Positions 1-10,549 are shown, numbered from the stretch's first letter. The stretch is 64,000 nucleotides of DNA from an uncultured Lachnospiraceae bacterium (GCA_947564735.1 CANOEC010000001.1:1-64000), one strand, 5' to 3'. Numbers and translations are program-made. Notes: generated from the letters alone by a model not told the origin.

Positions 1-735
<735 letters not shown>

Positions 736-1045
736 TAAAAGTAATCTGTTGCGCAAATAACAATAGTAATTTGCTTCGCAAATAACAAAAGTAAATTCCT
801 GCGGAATTAACTTTGCAGGCCCCGCTGCGCGGCCCTGCTCTCCCAGTCTGATCTTTGGACCAGAACAAGCTTGGCTTCTTCTGTATCCGTGGTGCCTCCC
901 CTTCCGGGAAAGCCCCATACTGTGTTTGGTTCGTATCTGTCCGATACTCTCTGAAAATTTCTCTCTTGAATTTTCAGGGTTGCATTACTGTTTATTTGTC
1001 AAGGTCCTGTGCATATCCGCTGTTCCTCGGACACGCAACGTTGGT
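736..1045 (-). other. rRNA operon leader with palindromes
   Basis: Transcribed leader between the rRNA promoter and 16S, without a credible gene. It holds a perfect 9-bp inverted repeat (951-959 with 969-977) and three short palindromes near the 16S end: TTGCGCAA (749-756), TTTGCTTCGCAAA (770-782) and AATTCCTGCGGAATT (794-808). The middle one is the same core hairpin found in other intergenic spots of this window. A TTGACA (1002-997) without a good -10 box may be a second, weaker promoter element. Confidence 0.6.
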
Positions 1046-1103
1046 ATATTATCATACCTGCCGTCTGCCGTCAATACCTTTTTGAAATTTTTTTATTTTT
1101 TAT
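1046..1103 (-). promoter_or_regulatory. rRNA promoter with UP-like A-tract
   Basis: On the minus strand, TTGACG (1074-1069) is followed after 17 nt by TAATAT (1051-1046). Directly upstream (1103-1075) is an A-rich stretch of the kind that acts as an UP element at rRNA promoters. Distance to 16S is about 310 nt, normal for an rRNA leader. Confidence 0.75.
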
Positions 1104-1221
1104 CTCTCAGGCGCCGGTTCCCCAGACGGTGGACTTTTATTCTACCACTCCCTTCCGCTTCCTGTCAATAGCCTATCGTGAAAATTTATTGCAAAAATTT
1201 TATTGCAGTCAAAAATGCACG

Positions 1222-1731
1222 TTAGCCCACAACCGTATAACGATAATGGGGCATATCCACACCCCGGTAATGTTTTGTCCAACTGTCTGTTAAAGTCATC
1301 CCATTTCTAAGCGCCACATTCTGAGAGGCAATATTAGTATCTCTAATAATAGAACAAACCTCTTTTGCATTTAATACTTCAAAAGCATATCGCTTACACG
1401 CCTTCGCTGCTTCCACTGCATATCCCCGATGCCAATGCTGTCGGCAAAAAAGATACCCTACTTCAAGCACTTCCTTATCCTTCCACGGTTGCATGGTCAG
1501 TCCGCATTGCCCAATCATCTCATCGGTCTCCCTTAAAATAACTGCCCATAACCCAAATCCCCATTTCTGGTAACGGGAGAGCTGCCTGTCGAGCCACTCC
1601 TGCACTTCTGCATCGTTAAACGGTCCTTCATAGGCATACATTGTTTCTTTATCCTGCATAATTTTGCATAATGATTTGAAATCCTTCTGATTCATCTCCC
1701 GCAAATATAATCTTTCCGTTTCGAGTATCAT
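1222..1731 (-). CDS. GNAT acetyltransferase, RimJ/RimL-like
   Basis: Predicted N-acetyltransferase of 169 residues that would transfer acetyl from acetyl-CoA to a small molecule or a protein N-terminus. It begins with the typical ETERLYLRE strand of the Acetyltransf_3 (RimJ/RimL) group, and the acetyl-CoA pyrophosphate loop is RQHWHRGYAVEA at residues 97-108. A NVALRNG segment near 139-145 matches the usual C-terminal helix entry. The start at 1731 is chosen because GAGG lies just upstream; a longer reading frame from 1767 has no ribosome site. Substrate unknown. Confidence 0.85.
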   Translation of the reverse strand: MILETERLYLREMNQKDFKSLCKIMQDKETMYAYEGPFNDAEVQEWLDRQLSRYQKWGFGLWAVILRETDEMIGQCGLTMQPWKDKEVLEVGYLFCRQHWHRGYAVEAAKACKRYAFEVLNAKEVCSIIRDTNIASQNVALRNGMTLTDSWTKHYRGVDMPHYRYTVVG

Positions 1732-1818
1732 ATCTTCCTCTTTTCTGTACCATTTTTTATCGCACAAATTTATACATAGTTTCCATTTGCAGCAGAGAAT
1801 AACACCGTCACAATCCCT

Positions 1819-2394
1819 TCATCGCCCAAAATCTTTTCCGCATCTTAACCATTTCATAATTTCATTGACATTATCATCAATCATTTTAGTCCCGTCCACT
1901 TGCATCATCGGTATATGGACAGATTTTAACCAATCCTCTGTCTCATGTTCCAACCGGTGCTCTGCCATACTGAAAAATTGCTTTTCTTTCTCATATAAAT
2001 CACCGCCGGGAAGTATTCTGTCACCAAACTTTTGAAAAGACCTGTCCCTTACGCGTTTCATTCTGATTTCTTTCGGAACGCAAATGAGTATTGCTTCCGT
2101 AAATAGCGATATCACCTCGTCTCCATAATTGCCTTTCCCCGATGTAAATATAAGATTATCATATTTACGCATGTCTTCTAATAATAATTCCGCTACTTCT
2201 TCTCTTGTCCGCGCATTATCATAGGGGTATTCTTCGTCCTCCCCTGTAAAATAGTAATTTTCCACATCGATAAACCGATATTGCATCCTTTCGGCAAGAC
2301 TTTTCCCTAATGTGCTTTTCCCGGCGCCGTTCAAACCGCAGATTAATATTTTATGGTTCAATGCACTCCCCCTATGCCTGCTTTGCTTTCCCAT
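1819..2394 (-). CDS. P-loop kinase (AAA / adenylate-kinase-like)
   Basis: Small nucleotide-binding protein of 191 residues with a Walker A loop GLNGAGKST at residues 20-28 and a short shikimate- or adenylate-kinase-like fold. It probably phosphorylates a small molecule or nucleoside, but the substrate cannot be read from the sequence. Start 2394 has AAGGA eight bases upstream; an alternative TTG start at 2361, behind an AGGGGGAG site, would remove 11 residues of low conservation and put the P-loop at the very N-terminus, as in most relatives. Confidence 0.75.
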   Translation of the reverse strand: MGKQSRHRGSALNHKILICGLNGAGKSTLGKSLAERMQYRFIDVENYYFTGEDEEYPYDNARTREEVAELLLEDMRKYDNLIFTSGKGNYGDEVISLFTEAILICVPKEIRMKRVRDRSFQKFGDRILPGGDLYEKEKQFFSMAEHRLEHETEDWLKSVHIPMMQVDGTKMIDDNVNEIMKWLRCGKDFGR

Positions 2395-2446
2395 TCGAGT
2401 ATTCCTTTTTCAAAAAAACTCTTGTGCCGGAACAGTTACCATGCAA

Positions 2447-2863
2447 TCAATGTCCTTCAATATTATTCGGAAATGGCGCCGCGCTCTCCAGATAAACCGA
2501 ATAACTGTTACCATCCTCTTTTTTTATCGTACAGTATTGATTATCAGAAGTATAATACTCCGACAATGCCGCTTTGATTTCATCCTCTGTCATCTCCGTT
2601 GAAAATATTATCGTAGACATACATTCCACATGATTGCCCGTTCCCGATGCATTCCCTGTTTCAGAACTAACATGAACAATTTCTATATCCGGAATTTTTT
2701 CTGTTAAATCGGTCTGCAGCTTGTCCGTCTGTCGGTCCGTAGTCACATGATTCGCACACATACCGATTATTTCAAATATGATAATACCTGCTATAGCAAG
2801 AAACGGTAAAAATAAAAGCGTTATACCGATTCCTTTAAATATTTTGAATAGCTTCATAACCAA
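2447..2863 (-). CDS. Membrane-anchored hypothetical protein
   Basis: Protein of about 138 residues with one N-terminal hydrophobic segment (roughly residues 10-36) followed by a polar extracytoplasmic domain with alternating beta and helix character. I do not recognise the family. The frame opens at TTG 2863 and has an ATG at 2857; GGAG lies 5 nt before the TTG and 11 nt before the ATG, so the start is ambiguous by two codons. It sits upstream of the P-loop kinase on the same strand with a 52-nt gap, so the two may be co-transcribed. Confidence 0.6.
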   Translation of the reverse strand: MVMKLFKIFKGIGITLLFLPFLAIAGIIIFEIIGMCANHVTTDRQTDKLQTDLTEKIPDIEIVHVSSETGNASGTGNHVECMSTIIFSTEMTEDEIKAALSEYYTSDNQYCTIKKEDGNSYSVYLESAAPFPNNIEGH

Positions 2864-3098
2864 ATCATCTCCACTTCATATACGCCGTCAGGTTCAATCA
2901 AAGCTCAATATTAGGTTCGCTCTTACAATTACAAATTATCTTCAATCCATAAACAGGCATAGTTGCATACGGAAATTGAAGAGGCTTTATGATTGATAAA
3001 ATGATATATGGATTTTATTATATATAGCAGACAAAAGCAATACTCGAAAGAGGAATTTTAAACCTTGTAATTTTATAAAATGTCTCCCCCTTTCAGTA

Positions 3099-3127
3099 TT
3101 GTGTATCTGTTATAGGCAGGCTATAAT
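3099..3127 (+). promoter_or_regulatory. Promoter for flavodoxin-like gene
   Basis: TTGTGT (3099-3104), 17-nt spacer, TATAAT (3122-3127). It lies 32 nt upstream of the ATG at 3160, which is preceded by a strong GGGGGGAGGGG ribosome site. Confidence 0.75.
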
Positions 3128-3159
3128 AATACTTACAAATCAAAGGGGGGAGGGGACAT

Positions 3160-3708
3160 ATGAACATATTGATTATTAATTGCAGCCCTGTAAGAAATGG
3201 CGCGACTGCTGAAATTGTAAACTTAGTTAGCCACTATGTAAATGATGGAAACAATGTTAAATCCCTGTGTATAGACGATTATGAGGTCAAGTACTGCAAG
3301 GGGTGTCGAAGATGCCACAAAACAGCAGAATGTTTTCAAGAAGACGATGTTAAAAAAATCATAGAGCAATTTGAATGGGCAGATAAAATCGTTTTTGTTT
3401 CACCGTCATATTGGGCGGATATTCCCGGACAATTTAAAGTATTTATAGATAGATGTACACCATGGTGTAATACACATGAGCCACATGCGGTCATCTCAAG
3501 TGGAAAGAGAGGCTATACGATTGCTTTGAGAACCGGTCCCAGCATGCCGGAATGTGAAAAAGTAATCGGCAGCATAGAACATTTCTATGGACATTTGGAA
3601 ATAAAACCGAGCGGTAATATGGGATTATGTTCTATAGAATACAAAGAAGCCGTCTCTGATAGAATTGACGAAATAAAAGCATTTTGCAATTTAATTACGA
3701 ATCCCTAA
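3160..3708 (+). CDS. NAD(P)H-dependent flavodoxin-like reductase
   Basis: Cytosolic FMN-binding oxidoreductase of 182 residues of the flavodoxin-like NADPH-dependent FMN reductase family. The N-terminal strand and FMN phosphate loop NCSPVRNGAT (7-16) are clear, followed by a cysteine cluster C46-x2-C49-x2-C52-x5-C58 that is common in the iron-sulfur flavoprotein-like clostridial branch, and SPSYWADIPGQFKVFIDR, which forms the flavin-facing loop. It is one of few plus-strand genes here and has its own promoter. The electron acceptor is unknown. Confidence 0.85.
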   Translation: MNILIINCSPVRNGATAEIVNLVSHYVNDGNNVKSLCIDDYEVKYCKGCRRCHKTAECFQEDDVKKIIEQFEWADKIVFVSPSYWADIPGQFKVFIDRCTPWCNTHEPHAVISSGKRGYTIALRTGPSMPECEKVIGSIEHFYGHLEIKPSGNMGLCSIEYKEAVSDRIDEIKAFCNLITNP

Positions 3709-3908
3709 TTCTTCTTGGTTCTCTGCAAAGCGCGCCGGAATTTACCCTGCATATCCTATGAACAAGACTAATTGGACCATATTTGATTGGGGGCGTCATG
3801 TATCAAAGATTCGTAAAAGAAAGAACAGTCTACAGACTCCTTTTGCGTCAATAACAGCCAAGGAGCAACCTGCTAAACCTCGGCTGCCCCTTGCATTCTA
3901 TGTCATAA

Positions 3909-3960
3909 AAACGAGCGTAGATCATTTGCGAGATTTGCTTCGCAAACTCGTGCACAAACA
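3909..3960. repeat. Intergenic palindromic element, copy A
   Basis: Nested palindrome: outer ACGAG (3911-3915) with CTCGT (3947-3951), inner TTTGCGA (3925-3931) with TCGCAAA (3940-3946), 8-nt loop. Nearly identical to copy B at 11396-11450 and related to copy C at 21643-21700. It lies just downstream of the hydrolase gene, which ends at 3967 on the minus strand. Confidence 0.8.
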
Positions 3961-3966
3961 CAGAAA

Positions 3967-4926
3967 TTATTTCCCTGCCTTCTCGGCAATCTCCCCCACC
4001 ACCTTCCGGTACTCCTCCACATTATCGAGCATCGGCGCGTGACCGGCATCGGGAATCAGATAAAGCTTCTTGTCCGGCGCCTGCAGTTTATCAAAATATT
4101 TGACACTGATTTCTATCGGCGTCTGGCTGTCCTTCTCTCCAAGCACATAGTAAACCGGAACCCGGTAGCAGTTCCCCCTTTTTCTTAAATCAAAGCTCAT
4201 CAGTTCACTCATCAGCTGCATATTGACCGAGATACCCGCCATAAAAGGAATAAGGTCTTTCATGCCCATGATTGGCGAGCGCCGCCACAAATCAATGACC
4301 GTCTTGTTAAAGCTCTGCGCCAAACCGTACTTTCCCTGCAGACTCCTAATCTGTCCCATTTTCCGATAGGTATTCATGTCAAAATACTCCGTTGGATACT
4401 CGCCAATCTTTTGCAGTTTTTTCATATCTTTCTTATTACCGCTTTTTTCGATAGCTTCTTTCAGTATCGCATAGCCCATTCGTTCATTTTCCACAATATT
4501 AATCACTTGCCCGCATCCTATGTAGCATAATGTATGCTCCGGATGCTCCAGCGCAAACATACTGCCCAGAACGCTGCCCCACGAATGTCCAAGAATGCCT
4601 ATCTTTTCTTTGCCATATTTTTTCTTGATGTACAACACCATCTGTAGCAAATCATTCTTTAGCGTCTCCGTATCGGGCTTGCTCTTTTTGTTCCTCAGCC
4701 ATGTTTTCCCCGCTCCGCGCTGGTCATAATAAACGATATTATAGTTACGCTCCGCATATTCTTCCACAACAAAGGCAAAAAAACTCTCTGTCTGCCCCGG
4801 TCCGCCATGGAGAAAGAGTAGTACGGGATCCTCCGGTCTGGACTGATAGTGCAGCAGATAATGCTCAATTCCCGCAATAACCGCATATTCTTCTGCATAT
4901 GTTTTTTGTGTTTTCTGATTCCTCAT
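3967..4926 (-). CDS. Proline iminopeptidase-like alpha/beta hydrolase
   Basis: Serine hydrolase of 319 residues of peptidase family S33 (proline iminopeptidase-like). The oxyanion motif HGGPG is at 40-44, the nucleophile elbow GHSWGS has Ser115, and the rest of the triad is probably Asp266 (GEKD) and His296 (AGHAP). Such enzymes remove N-terminal proline from peptides, but several relatives hydrolyse other amides or esters. The start at 4926 follows AGGAGG at ideal distance; a longer frame from 4980 is less likely. No signal peptide, so it is cytosolic. Confidence 0.88.
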   Translation of the reverse strand: MRNQKTQKTYAEEYAVIAGIEHYLLHYQSRPEDPVLLFLHGGPGQTESFFAFVVEEYAERNYNIVYYDQRGAGKTWLRNKKSKPDTETLKNDLLQMVLYIKKKYGKEKIGILGHSWGSVLGSMFALEHPEHTLCYIGCGQVINIVENERMGYAILKEAIEKSGNKKDMKKLQKIGEYPTEYFDMNTYRKMGQIRSLQGKYGLAQSFNKTVIDLWRRSPIMGMKDLIPFMAGISVNMQLMSELMSFDLRKRGNCYRVPVYYVLGEKDSQTPIEISVKYFDKLQAPDKKLYLIPDAGHAPMLDNVEEYRKVVGEIAEKAGK

Positions 4927-4981
4927 AGCCCGCCTCCTACGCACATCAATCCTGTAACAATCCTTCCACTCGCCGGACAAA

Positions 4982-6982
4982 TCAGGCAGTAAAAGAATTT
5001 ATCCGGTCGCTTAAGCCCGCTGACAAATCATCCAGTCGCTGCGCAAAATCTTTCAGCTGGGACACGGCTTGAATCTGCTGCATGGAAATCTGCATTGCCT
5101 GCTCGGAATAGTTAAGGCAGGACTCAGAACTTACATCAATGCTTTCAAACGCTTCCGTAATATCTTCTTTTGCCGCAACAAACTCTTTCAATCCATTGTA
5201 CAGTTCATGGTTACGCGCATCCATATCCTCGATGGAGGCGGCAATATCGTCAAACGTCCCTCTGACTTTTCCCGTAATCTGCGTATTTTGCGCAAACAAT
5301 TTTGCAACCCCTTCAATCTCACGCACCGTCTCGTCGATTTGCGATTGTATTTCCACGATTAACTGTCTGATATTCTCCGTAGAATCCTTCGTCTGCTCTG
5401 CCAGAGAACGAATTTCATCCGCCACAACTGCAAACCCTTTTCCTGCCTCACCTGCCCTTGCCGCCTCAATCGAAGCATTTAAGGCAAGCAGATTTGTCTT
5501 GGAGGATATCTGTGTAATCGTAGAAATAATATCGGTAATATGATTTGATTTCACTTCCAACGCTTCAATTCCTTCCTGCAGCCGCTTCATATTTTCCATG
5601 GATTTATCCGTAGAAGTCTCTAAATCCATCGTAATTTCAGCACTGCCGGCAAGTTTCGTATTGACATCCCCGACAATCACCCTCATATCCTGAAATTGCT
5701 CGTGGAACTCATCTATCTGTGTCTGGAACTGATTCAGCTTCGTCCTGCCCTCCGACACACTCTGGCTCTGGGTACCGACACTGTCCGAAATATGTTCCAT
5801 CTCATCCTTGACCTGATCAGCTCCCCCTACCACTTCACCAGTAATCTCTTTGAGGATTTCCGACGATTCTTTAATGTTCTGAACCGCATCCGCCGAAATA
5901 TCCAGAATACCCTTCAGACTGCCCATCATCTCATTAAAACCACCCGACAGCTTTCCCACTTCGTCTTTGCTGTGAATCGTAACCTCATGGGTAATATCTT
6001 TCGCTGCTACAACTTTGGTCAATCTCTTTATCGGTCTGACAATGGAAGAAGCGGTAATGCTGACAATGGCAATACAAATGACAAATGAAATGATAACCGA
6101 CACCGCAAATCCCTGAATCAGTGCAACCACATTTGCATTTAACACTGCCTGATCAACCGCGATGGCAAGCACCCAGTCACATGCCGGAATCGCTGCGGTA
6201 AAAATATCTCTCTCCACATTGTCATAGTCCTGTACCAAAACGTTTTTCCCCGTCCTTGCCGCAAGTGTATCGGCAAGCTCCCTATACGGATTTCCTGCCA
6301 GAGTTGAAATAGAAACAGGTTCGTCATTGACATACCCATATTCCTCATTCGGATGCACCACCAACCCCATATTCTGGTCAAGCAGCATCGCATAACTGTT
6401 ATCCGGCACAATGCATTTGTCAACCATATCGACAACCGTATCTATAAAAATATCCTCCGCAAGAACACCCACCACAGTACCATCAACTGTAACCTTGCGT
6501 GAAAGTGTGATAACCATTCTTCCCGAATCTACATCCCGATAAGGCGATTCGTAATTTACTCCTTGATTCTCAACCGCACCTATGTACCAGCTTCGTTGTG
6601 TAAAATCTATATCCGGCGTCGGCTCATACCCGCTCGCCGCCGTCATTTTATTATCTGCACTGACATAATAAATGTCATACAGCACATTATCCATATTATG
6701 GTGCTCCAATAATTCCGTAAGATATGTAAGTAACGGCTCATGTTCTGTTTTACCCTCAATCTCAACCGTTGCCGCAATCGTATTAAGAAAAACTTCCTGT
6801 TCATTCATCCACAATTGTATTTCCTCTGCGCTTTTTGTCGCTAAGGCTTTTGCATTCTCGCTCTCCTTATTCCTAAGCTCTCCTGAGGTATTTACATAGC
6901 TCATGAAAGAAGCGATTCCGAGACATATCACGCAAATAAAGCAAGTCTCCAATATAAGTTTTCCTCTTAAGCTTTTCATCAC
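4982..6982 (-). CDS. Methyl-accepting chemotaxis protein with dCache sensor
   Basis: Chemoreceptor of 666 residues. Transmembrane helix 1 is near residues 10-30, then a large extracellular double-Cache ligand-binding domain with the typical [10 protein letters not shown] and [18 protein letters not shown] segments, transmembrane helix 2 near 288-313, a HAMP domain, and the methyl-accepting signalling coiled coil. The conserved hairpin tip is [20 protein letters not shown]. It fits the flagellar genes at the far end of the window. Ligand unknown; dCache sensors often bind amino acids or other small metabolites. No chemotaxis genes adjoin it. Confidence 0.95.
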   Translation of the reverse strand: MMKSLRGKLILETCFICVICLGIASFMSYVNTSGELRNKESENAKALATKSAEEIQLWMNEQEVFLNTIAATVEIEGKTEHEPLLTYLTELLEHHNMDNVLYDIYYVSADNKMTAASGYEPTPDIDFTQRSWYIGAVENQGVNYESPYRDVDSGRMVITLSRKVTVDGTVVGVLAEDIFIDTVVDMVDKCIVPDNSYAMLLDQNMGLVVHPNEEYGYVNDEPVSISTLAGNPYRELADTLAARTGKNVLVQDYDNVERDIFTAAIPACDWVLAIAVDQAVLNANVVALIQGFAVSVIISFVICIAIVSITASSIVRPIKRLTKVVAAKDITHEVTIHSKDEVGKLSGGFNEMMGSLKGILDISADAVQNIKESSEILKEITGEVVGGADQVKDEMEHISDSVGTQSQSVSEGRTKLNQFQTQIDEFHEQFQDMRVIVGDVNTKLAGSAEITMDLETSTDKSMENMKRLQEGIEALEVKSNHITDIISTITQISSKTNLLALNASIEAARAGEAGKGFAVVADEIRSLAEQTKDSTENIRQLIVEIQSQIDETVREIEGVAKLFAQNTQITGKVRGTFDDIAASIEDMDARNHELYNGLKEFVAAKEDITEAFESIDVSSESCLNYSEQAMQISMQQIQAVSQLKDFAQRLDDLSAGLSDRINSFTA

Positions 6983-7011
6983 CGTCTCCCTCCTTCAAAA
7001 AATCGCCGCCA

Positions 7012-7065
7012 GACAGCGACGATTAAGAGAATGCTGCGCATTCTCCCTAAATCATTTACGCTGTC
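7012..7065. repeat. Structured leader palindrome
   Basis: Nested inverted repeat: outer GACAGCG (7012-7018) with CGCTGTC (7059-7065), inner hairpin AGAATG-CTGCG-CATTCT. It lies between the terminator of the F420 ligase-like gene and the chemoreceptor start, so on the minus strand it is in the chemoreceptor leader. Confidence 0.6.
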
Positions 7066-7086
7066 GCAATTTCCTATGACAGAACA

Positions 7087-7125
7087 AATACAAAGCCCGC
7101 TACGTTATAGGAAACATAGCGGGCT
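7087..7125 (-). terminator. Rho-independent terminator
   Basis: Perfect 9-bp stem AGCCCGCTA / TAGCGGGCT (7125-7117 with 7102-7094 on the minus strand), followed by a T-rich TTTGTATTTG run. It ends the gene at 7208-8398. Confidence 0.85.
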
Positions 7126-7207
7126 CGTACGTATGTATGTGTCCTTAATCATACCCAGTTGTCCAACTTCGTATTATCTGTATCATACATCATTCAGAAA
7201 TAATACA

Positions 7208-8398
7208 TTAGTTCGTATAATTATCGAAATAACCTTGAATCAGAATCACCGGCGTACCCTTATCCCCCGATCCACTTGTCAGGTCACACAAAGAGCCAAT
7301 CAGGTCTGTCAATCTTCTGGGGGTTGTGCCTTGAGACGCCATATCACCCACCAGATTGTCCTTCTTCTCTCTGATGCGGTTAGAAATCGCCTCTTTTAAC
7401 GCATCGCCGGACAAATCCTTAAAATCATTGTCCGCCAGATACTTCAATTTCACTTCATTAGGCGTACCCTCTAAGCCCGGCGTGCTTGCCGGAGATACGC
7501 AAGGGTCTGCAAGCTCCCATATCTTTCCTACCGGGTCTTTGAAAGCCCCGTCACCGTATACCATAACTTCCACATGTTTACCGGTCTTGTCAAGCATCTG
7601 CTTCTGGATATCCAATACCAAATCCGTACACTCTCTCGGAAATAACTTAATCGTATCTTCCGTAGATTTATTGGAACCTAAGAGACCGTACTTCTCATTG
7701 CATCCGCTTCCGTTAACAGGCGCCGTGAGAATATCATCCATTCCCATTACGACTTCTGCACCGGCTGCAAGCAGCAGTCTCTTCGTGCGTGCCCTCGTGT
7801 GGATATCGCAATTCAACACCTTCTTGGCATAAGGAAGGATGCTGCGGCAGTCATTGGCAAATATAATTTCCACCTCTGCTCCTGCTTCCTTAATCAGTTC
7901 CCCATAATAAGAGACATAATCCACTCCCGTAAAGGGATGCTTATTCTCACCGAACAGTTCGCGGTACTTCTCCAACGTCAATACGTCACTGTACGGATTG
8001 ATTCCCGCCTCGTCAAGTTTATCTAAAGAAACCAATTCGTTGCCGACTTCATCGCTGGGGTAGCTGAGCATAAGCACAATCTTCTTCGCCCCCATGGCGA
8101 TTCCTCTCAGACAGATTGCAAAACGGTTTCTGGACAGAATCGGGAAGATAACGCCAATCGTCTCACCGCCAAGCTTTGCTCTCACGTCTTCTGCAATCGC
8201 TTCCACCGATGCATAATTACCCTGAGACCTCGCCACAACGGATTCCGTCACTGCAATGATATCCCTATCTCGAATCGCAAATCCTTCCGACTCAGCAGCC
8301 TCCATTACACTGTCCACAACAATCTTGGACAAATTGTCACCCTCTCTGATAATCGGGCAGCGTATACCTCTTGATACAGTACCAACTTTTCTTTCCAT
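7208..8398 (-). CDS. Coenzyme F420-0:L-glutamate ligase-like protein
   Basis: Protein of 396 residues related to CofE/FbiB F420 gamma-glutamyl ligase, which in F420 producers adds glutamates to F420 with GTP. The N-terminal RDIIAVTESVVARSQG segment and the downstream GDGAFKDP motif are characteristic of this family. F420 is not known from Lachnospiraceae and no other cof or fbi gene is nearby, so the true substrate is probably another acid or peptide cofactor. It is a single-gene unit with its own terminator. Function beyond the family is inference. Confidence 0.8.
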   Translation of the reverse strand: MERKVGTVSRGIRCPIIREGDNLSKIVVDSVMEAAESEGFAIRDRDIIAVTESVVARSQGNYASVEAIAEDVRAKLGGETIGVIFPILSRNRFAICLRGIAMGAKKIVLMLSYPSDEVGNELVSLDKLDEAGINPYSDVLTLEKYRELFGENKHPFTGVDYVSYYGELIKEAGAEVEIIFANDCRSILPYAKKVLNCDIHTRARTKRLLLAAGAEVVMGMDDILTAPVNGSGCNEKYGLLGSNKSTEDTIKLFPRECTDLVLDIQKQMLDKTGKHVEVMVYGDGAFKDPVGKIWELADPCVSPASTPGLEGTPNEVKLKYLADNDFKDLSGDALKEAISNRIREKKDNLVGDMASQGTTPRRLTDLIGSLCDLTSGSGDKGTPVILIQGYFDNYTN

Positions 8399-8585
8399 GA
8401 TTTAGCCCTTCTCTCTTTCATATATAGTAAGCCCTTGCGAAGCCTTCCCATGATATAGGAAATTCTTTCTTCCTCTCTCATTTTGCCAAAAAATATACAA
8501 AAAAGCAATACAATTTGTCATCTGCATAAAATCTTCTAAATTTTGCATAAAATTGCATCTTGATATCTTCCAGATACTCTTATGG

Positions 8586-10166
8586 TTACAGCTCCACAAC
8601 TCTTGTAGCTATCCTTTCGCGAAATCTTACATCATGTTCCACCAGTAACATCGTAGGCTGATAAGCAAGAATCAGATTTTCAATCTGCATTCTGGAAAAA
8701 ACATCAATATAATTAAGCGGTTCGTCCCAGATATAAAGGTGCGCCGACTTTAGCAGACTGGCGGCAATCAATACCTTTTTCTTCTGCCCTTCAGAATATT
8801 CTTCCATATGCTTGACAAACTGCACCCGCTCCAAATCGAGCTGTCTTAAAATTGCCAGAAAAAGACTTTCGTCAAGGTTGTTCTTTCTGCTGTATTCCTT
8901 TAGCGTTCCCCGCAGATGCGAAGTGTCCTGATTGATATAAGAAACAATCAGCCCCGAAGCCGTCGTCAGTATGCCGGACTCCTGCATGGCGCTTATCCCG
9001 TCTAAGCCTTTGCCGTCCGATACGCAGCGCGCAAGAACCGCCTTAATCAGACTCGATTTCCCACAGCCGTTCTCCCCGTGGAGAAAAACTCTCTCTCCCC
9101 GTTTTAGCTCAAAGTTCAAATTTTGGAAGACCTGTTTATAAATCACGCATCCACTTTCCGCCGCGTCGCCGCCTTTCTGACCATTCTGATATGCAATCCC
9201 ATAATCCCTTGCAGCAATCAGAACCTCTTTATGATGTTGCAGCGGCATAATTTTTAAATCCACCGGGCGCTCAATATCCTGCAGCAAACCTTCCTTCTGC
9301 TCAATCTCATCGGCAATCCGCTTCTCCATCTGCGTTCTTCTGCTCTGCATTTTCTTCGTCTTAGCGCCAATATAAGAACGTGTATTCAGACATCGGTCAT
9401 GCTCCTTCACCGGGTCGAAACCTATCTTCGTCCTCTCGCTCTTATCCGCCCACTCGCGGATTCTCTCCGCCGCCTTGTTCAGACGACGTATTTCCCTCTT
9501 GTGCTTCTCATTCTCCGCCTCATGAAAAGCATCCATACGGTTCTTATTCTCCCACCACGAGGAAAAGTTCCCGCTCTGCACTTCAATCGTACTCCGGTTT
9601 AAGACGAGCACATGGTCGATACATGCGTCCAGCAGATCGCGGTCATGGGATACCAGTATAAACCCTTTCTTCTGTTGCAAATATTCCTTAACGATATCCC
9701 TCGATGCCTGATCCAGATGATTCGTCGGCTCGTCTATCAGCAAGAAATCATTTTCCCCCGAAAAAAGAATTGCCAGCATCACTTTGGTGCGCTCTCCGTG
9801 ACTGAGTGTCCGAAAAGGGCGGTAGAGCACCTCCGTTCCAAGATGCAGCTTCTCCAACTCGCAGATAACCCTCCATAACTCACACTCCGGCTTCAATTGC
9901 TCCATAAATTCTGCGAAACACTGCTCCATTTGTTCTTCCGCAATGTGATAGGGAAAATAATCGAATACCGTCGAAGCGCTGATATGCCCTTGATAATCAC
10001 TTAACTTTCCCGTCAAAAGATTTAGAAACGTGGTCTTGCCTTTGCCATTTCTCCCAATGAAGCCCAGCTTCCAATCCGTATCAATCAAAAATGATACATT
10101 TTCAAATATATTGTCAAAACTTCCCTCATAACAAAACGTGAGATTTGATACGCTGATTTGTGCCAT
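8586..10166 (-). CDS. ABC-F ribosome-protection ATPase, Lsa-type
   Basis: Duplicated ABC ATPase of 526 residues without membrane helices, as in ABC-F proteins that bind the ribosomal E site. Walker A motifs are GRNGKGKTT (38-46) and GENGCGKSS; signature motifs are LSHGERT and YSEGQKKK; Walker B segments are LLIDEPTNHLD and IWDEPLNYID. The N-terminus (FENVSFLIDTDWKLGFIGRNG) closely resembles Lsa-family proteins, which give resistance to lincosamides, streptogramin A and pleuromutilins. The interdomain linker, which reaches toward the drug site, spans about 215-320. A regulated leader upstream supports a drug-inducible role. Resistance itself is inferred. Confidence 0.88.
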   Translation of the reverse strand: MAQISVSNLTFCYEGSFDNIFENVSFLIDTDWKLGFIGRNGKGKTTFLNLLTGKLSDYQGHISASTVFDYFPYHIAEEQMEQCFAEFMEQLKPECELWRVICELEKLHLGTEVLYRPFRTLSHGERTKVMLAILFSGENDFLLIDEPTNHLDQASRDIVKEYLQQKKGFILVSHDRDLLDACIDHVLVLNRSTIEVQSGNFSSWWENKNRMDAFHEAENEKHKREIRRLNKAAERIREWADKSERTKIGFDPVKEHDRCLNTRSYIGAKTKKMQSRRTQMEKRIADEIEQKEGLLQDIERPVDLKIMPLQHHKEVLIAARDYGIAYQNGQKGGDAAESGCVIYKQVFQNLNFELKRGERVFLHGENGCGKSSLIKAVLARCVSDGKGLDGISAMQESGILTTASGLIVSYINQDTSHLRGTLKEYSRKNNLDESLFLAILRQLDLERVQFVKHMEEYSEGQKKKVLIAASLLKSAHLYIWDEPLNYIDVFSRMQIENLILAYQPTMLLVEHDVRFRERIATRVVEL

Positions 10167-10203
10167 AGTCTGCCCCTCCTTTTTTTTGCCGAAATTTCCA
10201 ATA

Positions 10204-10235
10204 CAAAAAAAGAACCATCTGTTGCCAAATGATTC
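10204..10235 (-). terminator. Attenuator in the ABC-F leader
   Basis: On the minus strand a 10-bp stem (10235-10226 with 10221-10212, including two G-U pairs) with a GCAA tetraloop is followed immediately by seven T. It lies 38 nt before the ATG at 10166 and well downstream of the promoter, so it would stop transcription before the coding region unless read through. Confidence 0.8.
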
Positions 10236-10388
10236 GGGATACGTTTCTATTCATAAACACAATTCGCTGTCTGATGAACAACGCCGCACAAACCAAGAGG
10301 CGCAACATTGTTTCCATCAAACATTTTCTGTTCTTTATCAAAATTTCCTATTAAACAAAGAAAGAGCGGTTATGAGATAGAGAAACAT

Positions 10389-10451
10389 AATCCACTTTTG
10401 ACAACATAAGTACCTTCCGATTCATGTTTCAAAAGTTGATTATTTTTCCAT
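10389..10451 (-). promoter_or_regulatory. Three-codon uORF and hairpin in ABC-F leader
   Basis: A strong ribosome site GGGAGGAAAG (10461-10452) precedes ATG GAA AAA TAA (10451-10440), a peptide Met-Glu-Lys. The stop codon overlaps the first arm of an inverted repeat (10443-10428 with about 10405-10389) built around ACTTTTGA / TCAAAAGT. A ribosome stalled on the uORF would mask this arm, the layout used by ribosome-mediated attenuators of ABC-F genes. Confidence 0.6.
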
Positions 10452-10549
10452 CTTTCCTCCCATCTGTCCGCCTCGGCAGACACTCAGATACAATCGTTGA
10501 AAGTGTTAATCTTTCAAACTTTGCTACCACTCTTACCTAAAGATATCTT

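Noticed and set aside
997-1002. Second rRNA promoter at TTGACA
   Set aside because: No acceptable -10 box at 15-19 nt; kept only as a note in the leader entry.
10126-10341. 71-residue minus-strand frame across the ABC-F leader
   Set aside because: It crosses the attenuator and overlaps the ABC-F start in another frame; it has no ribosome site and low-complexity composition.
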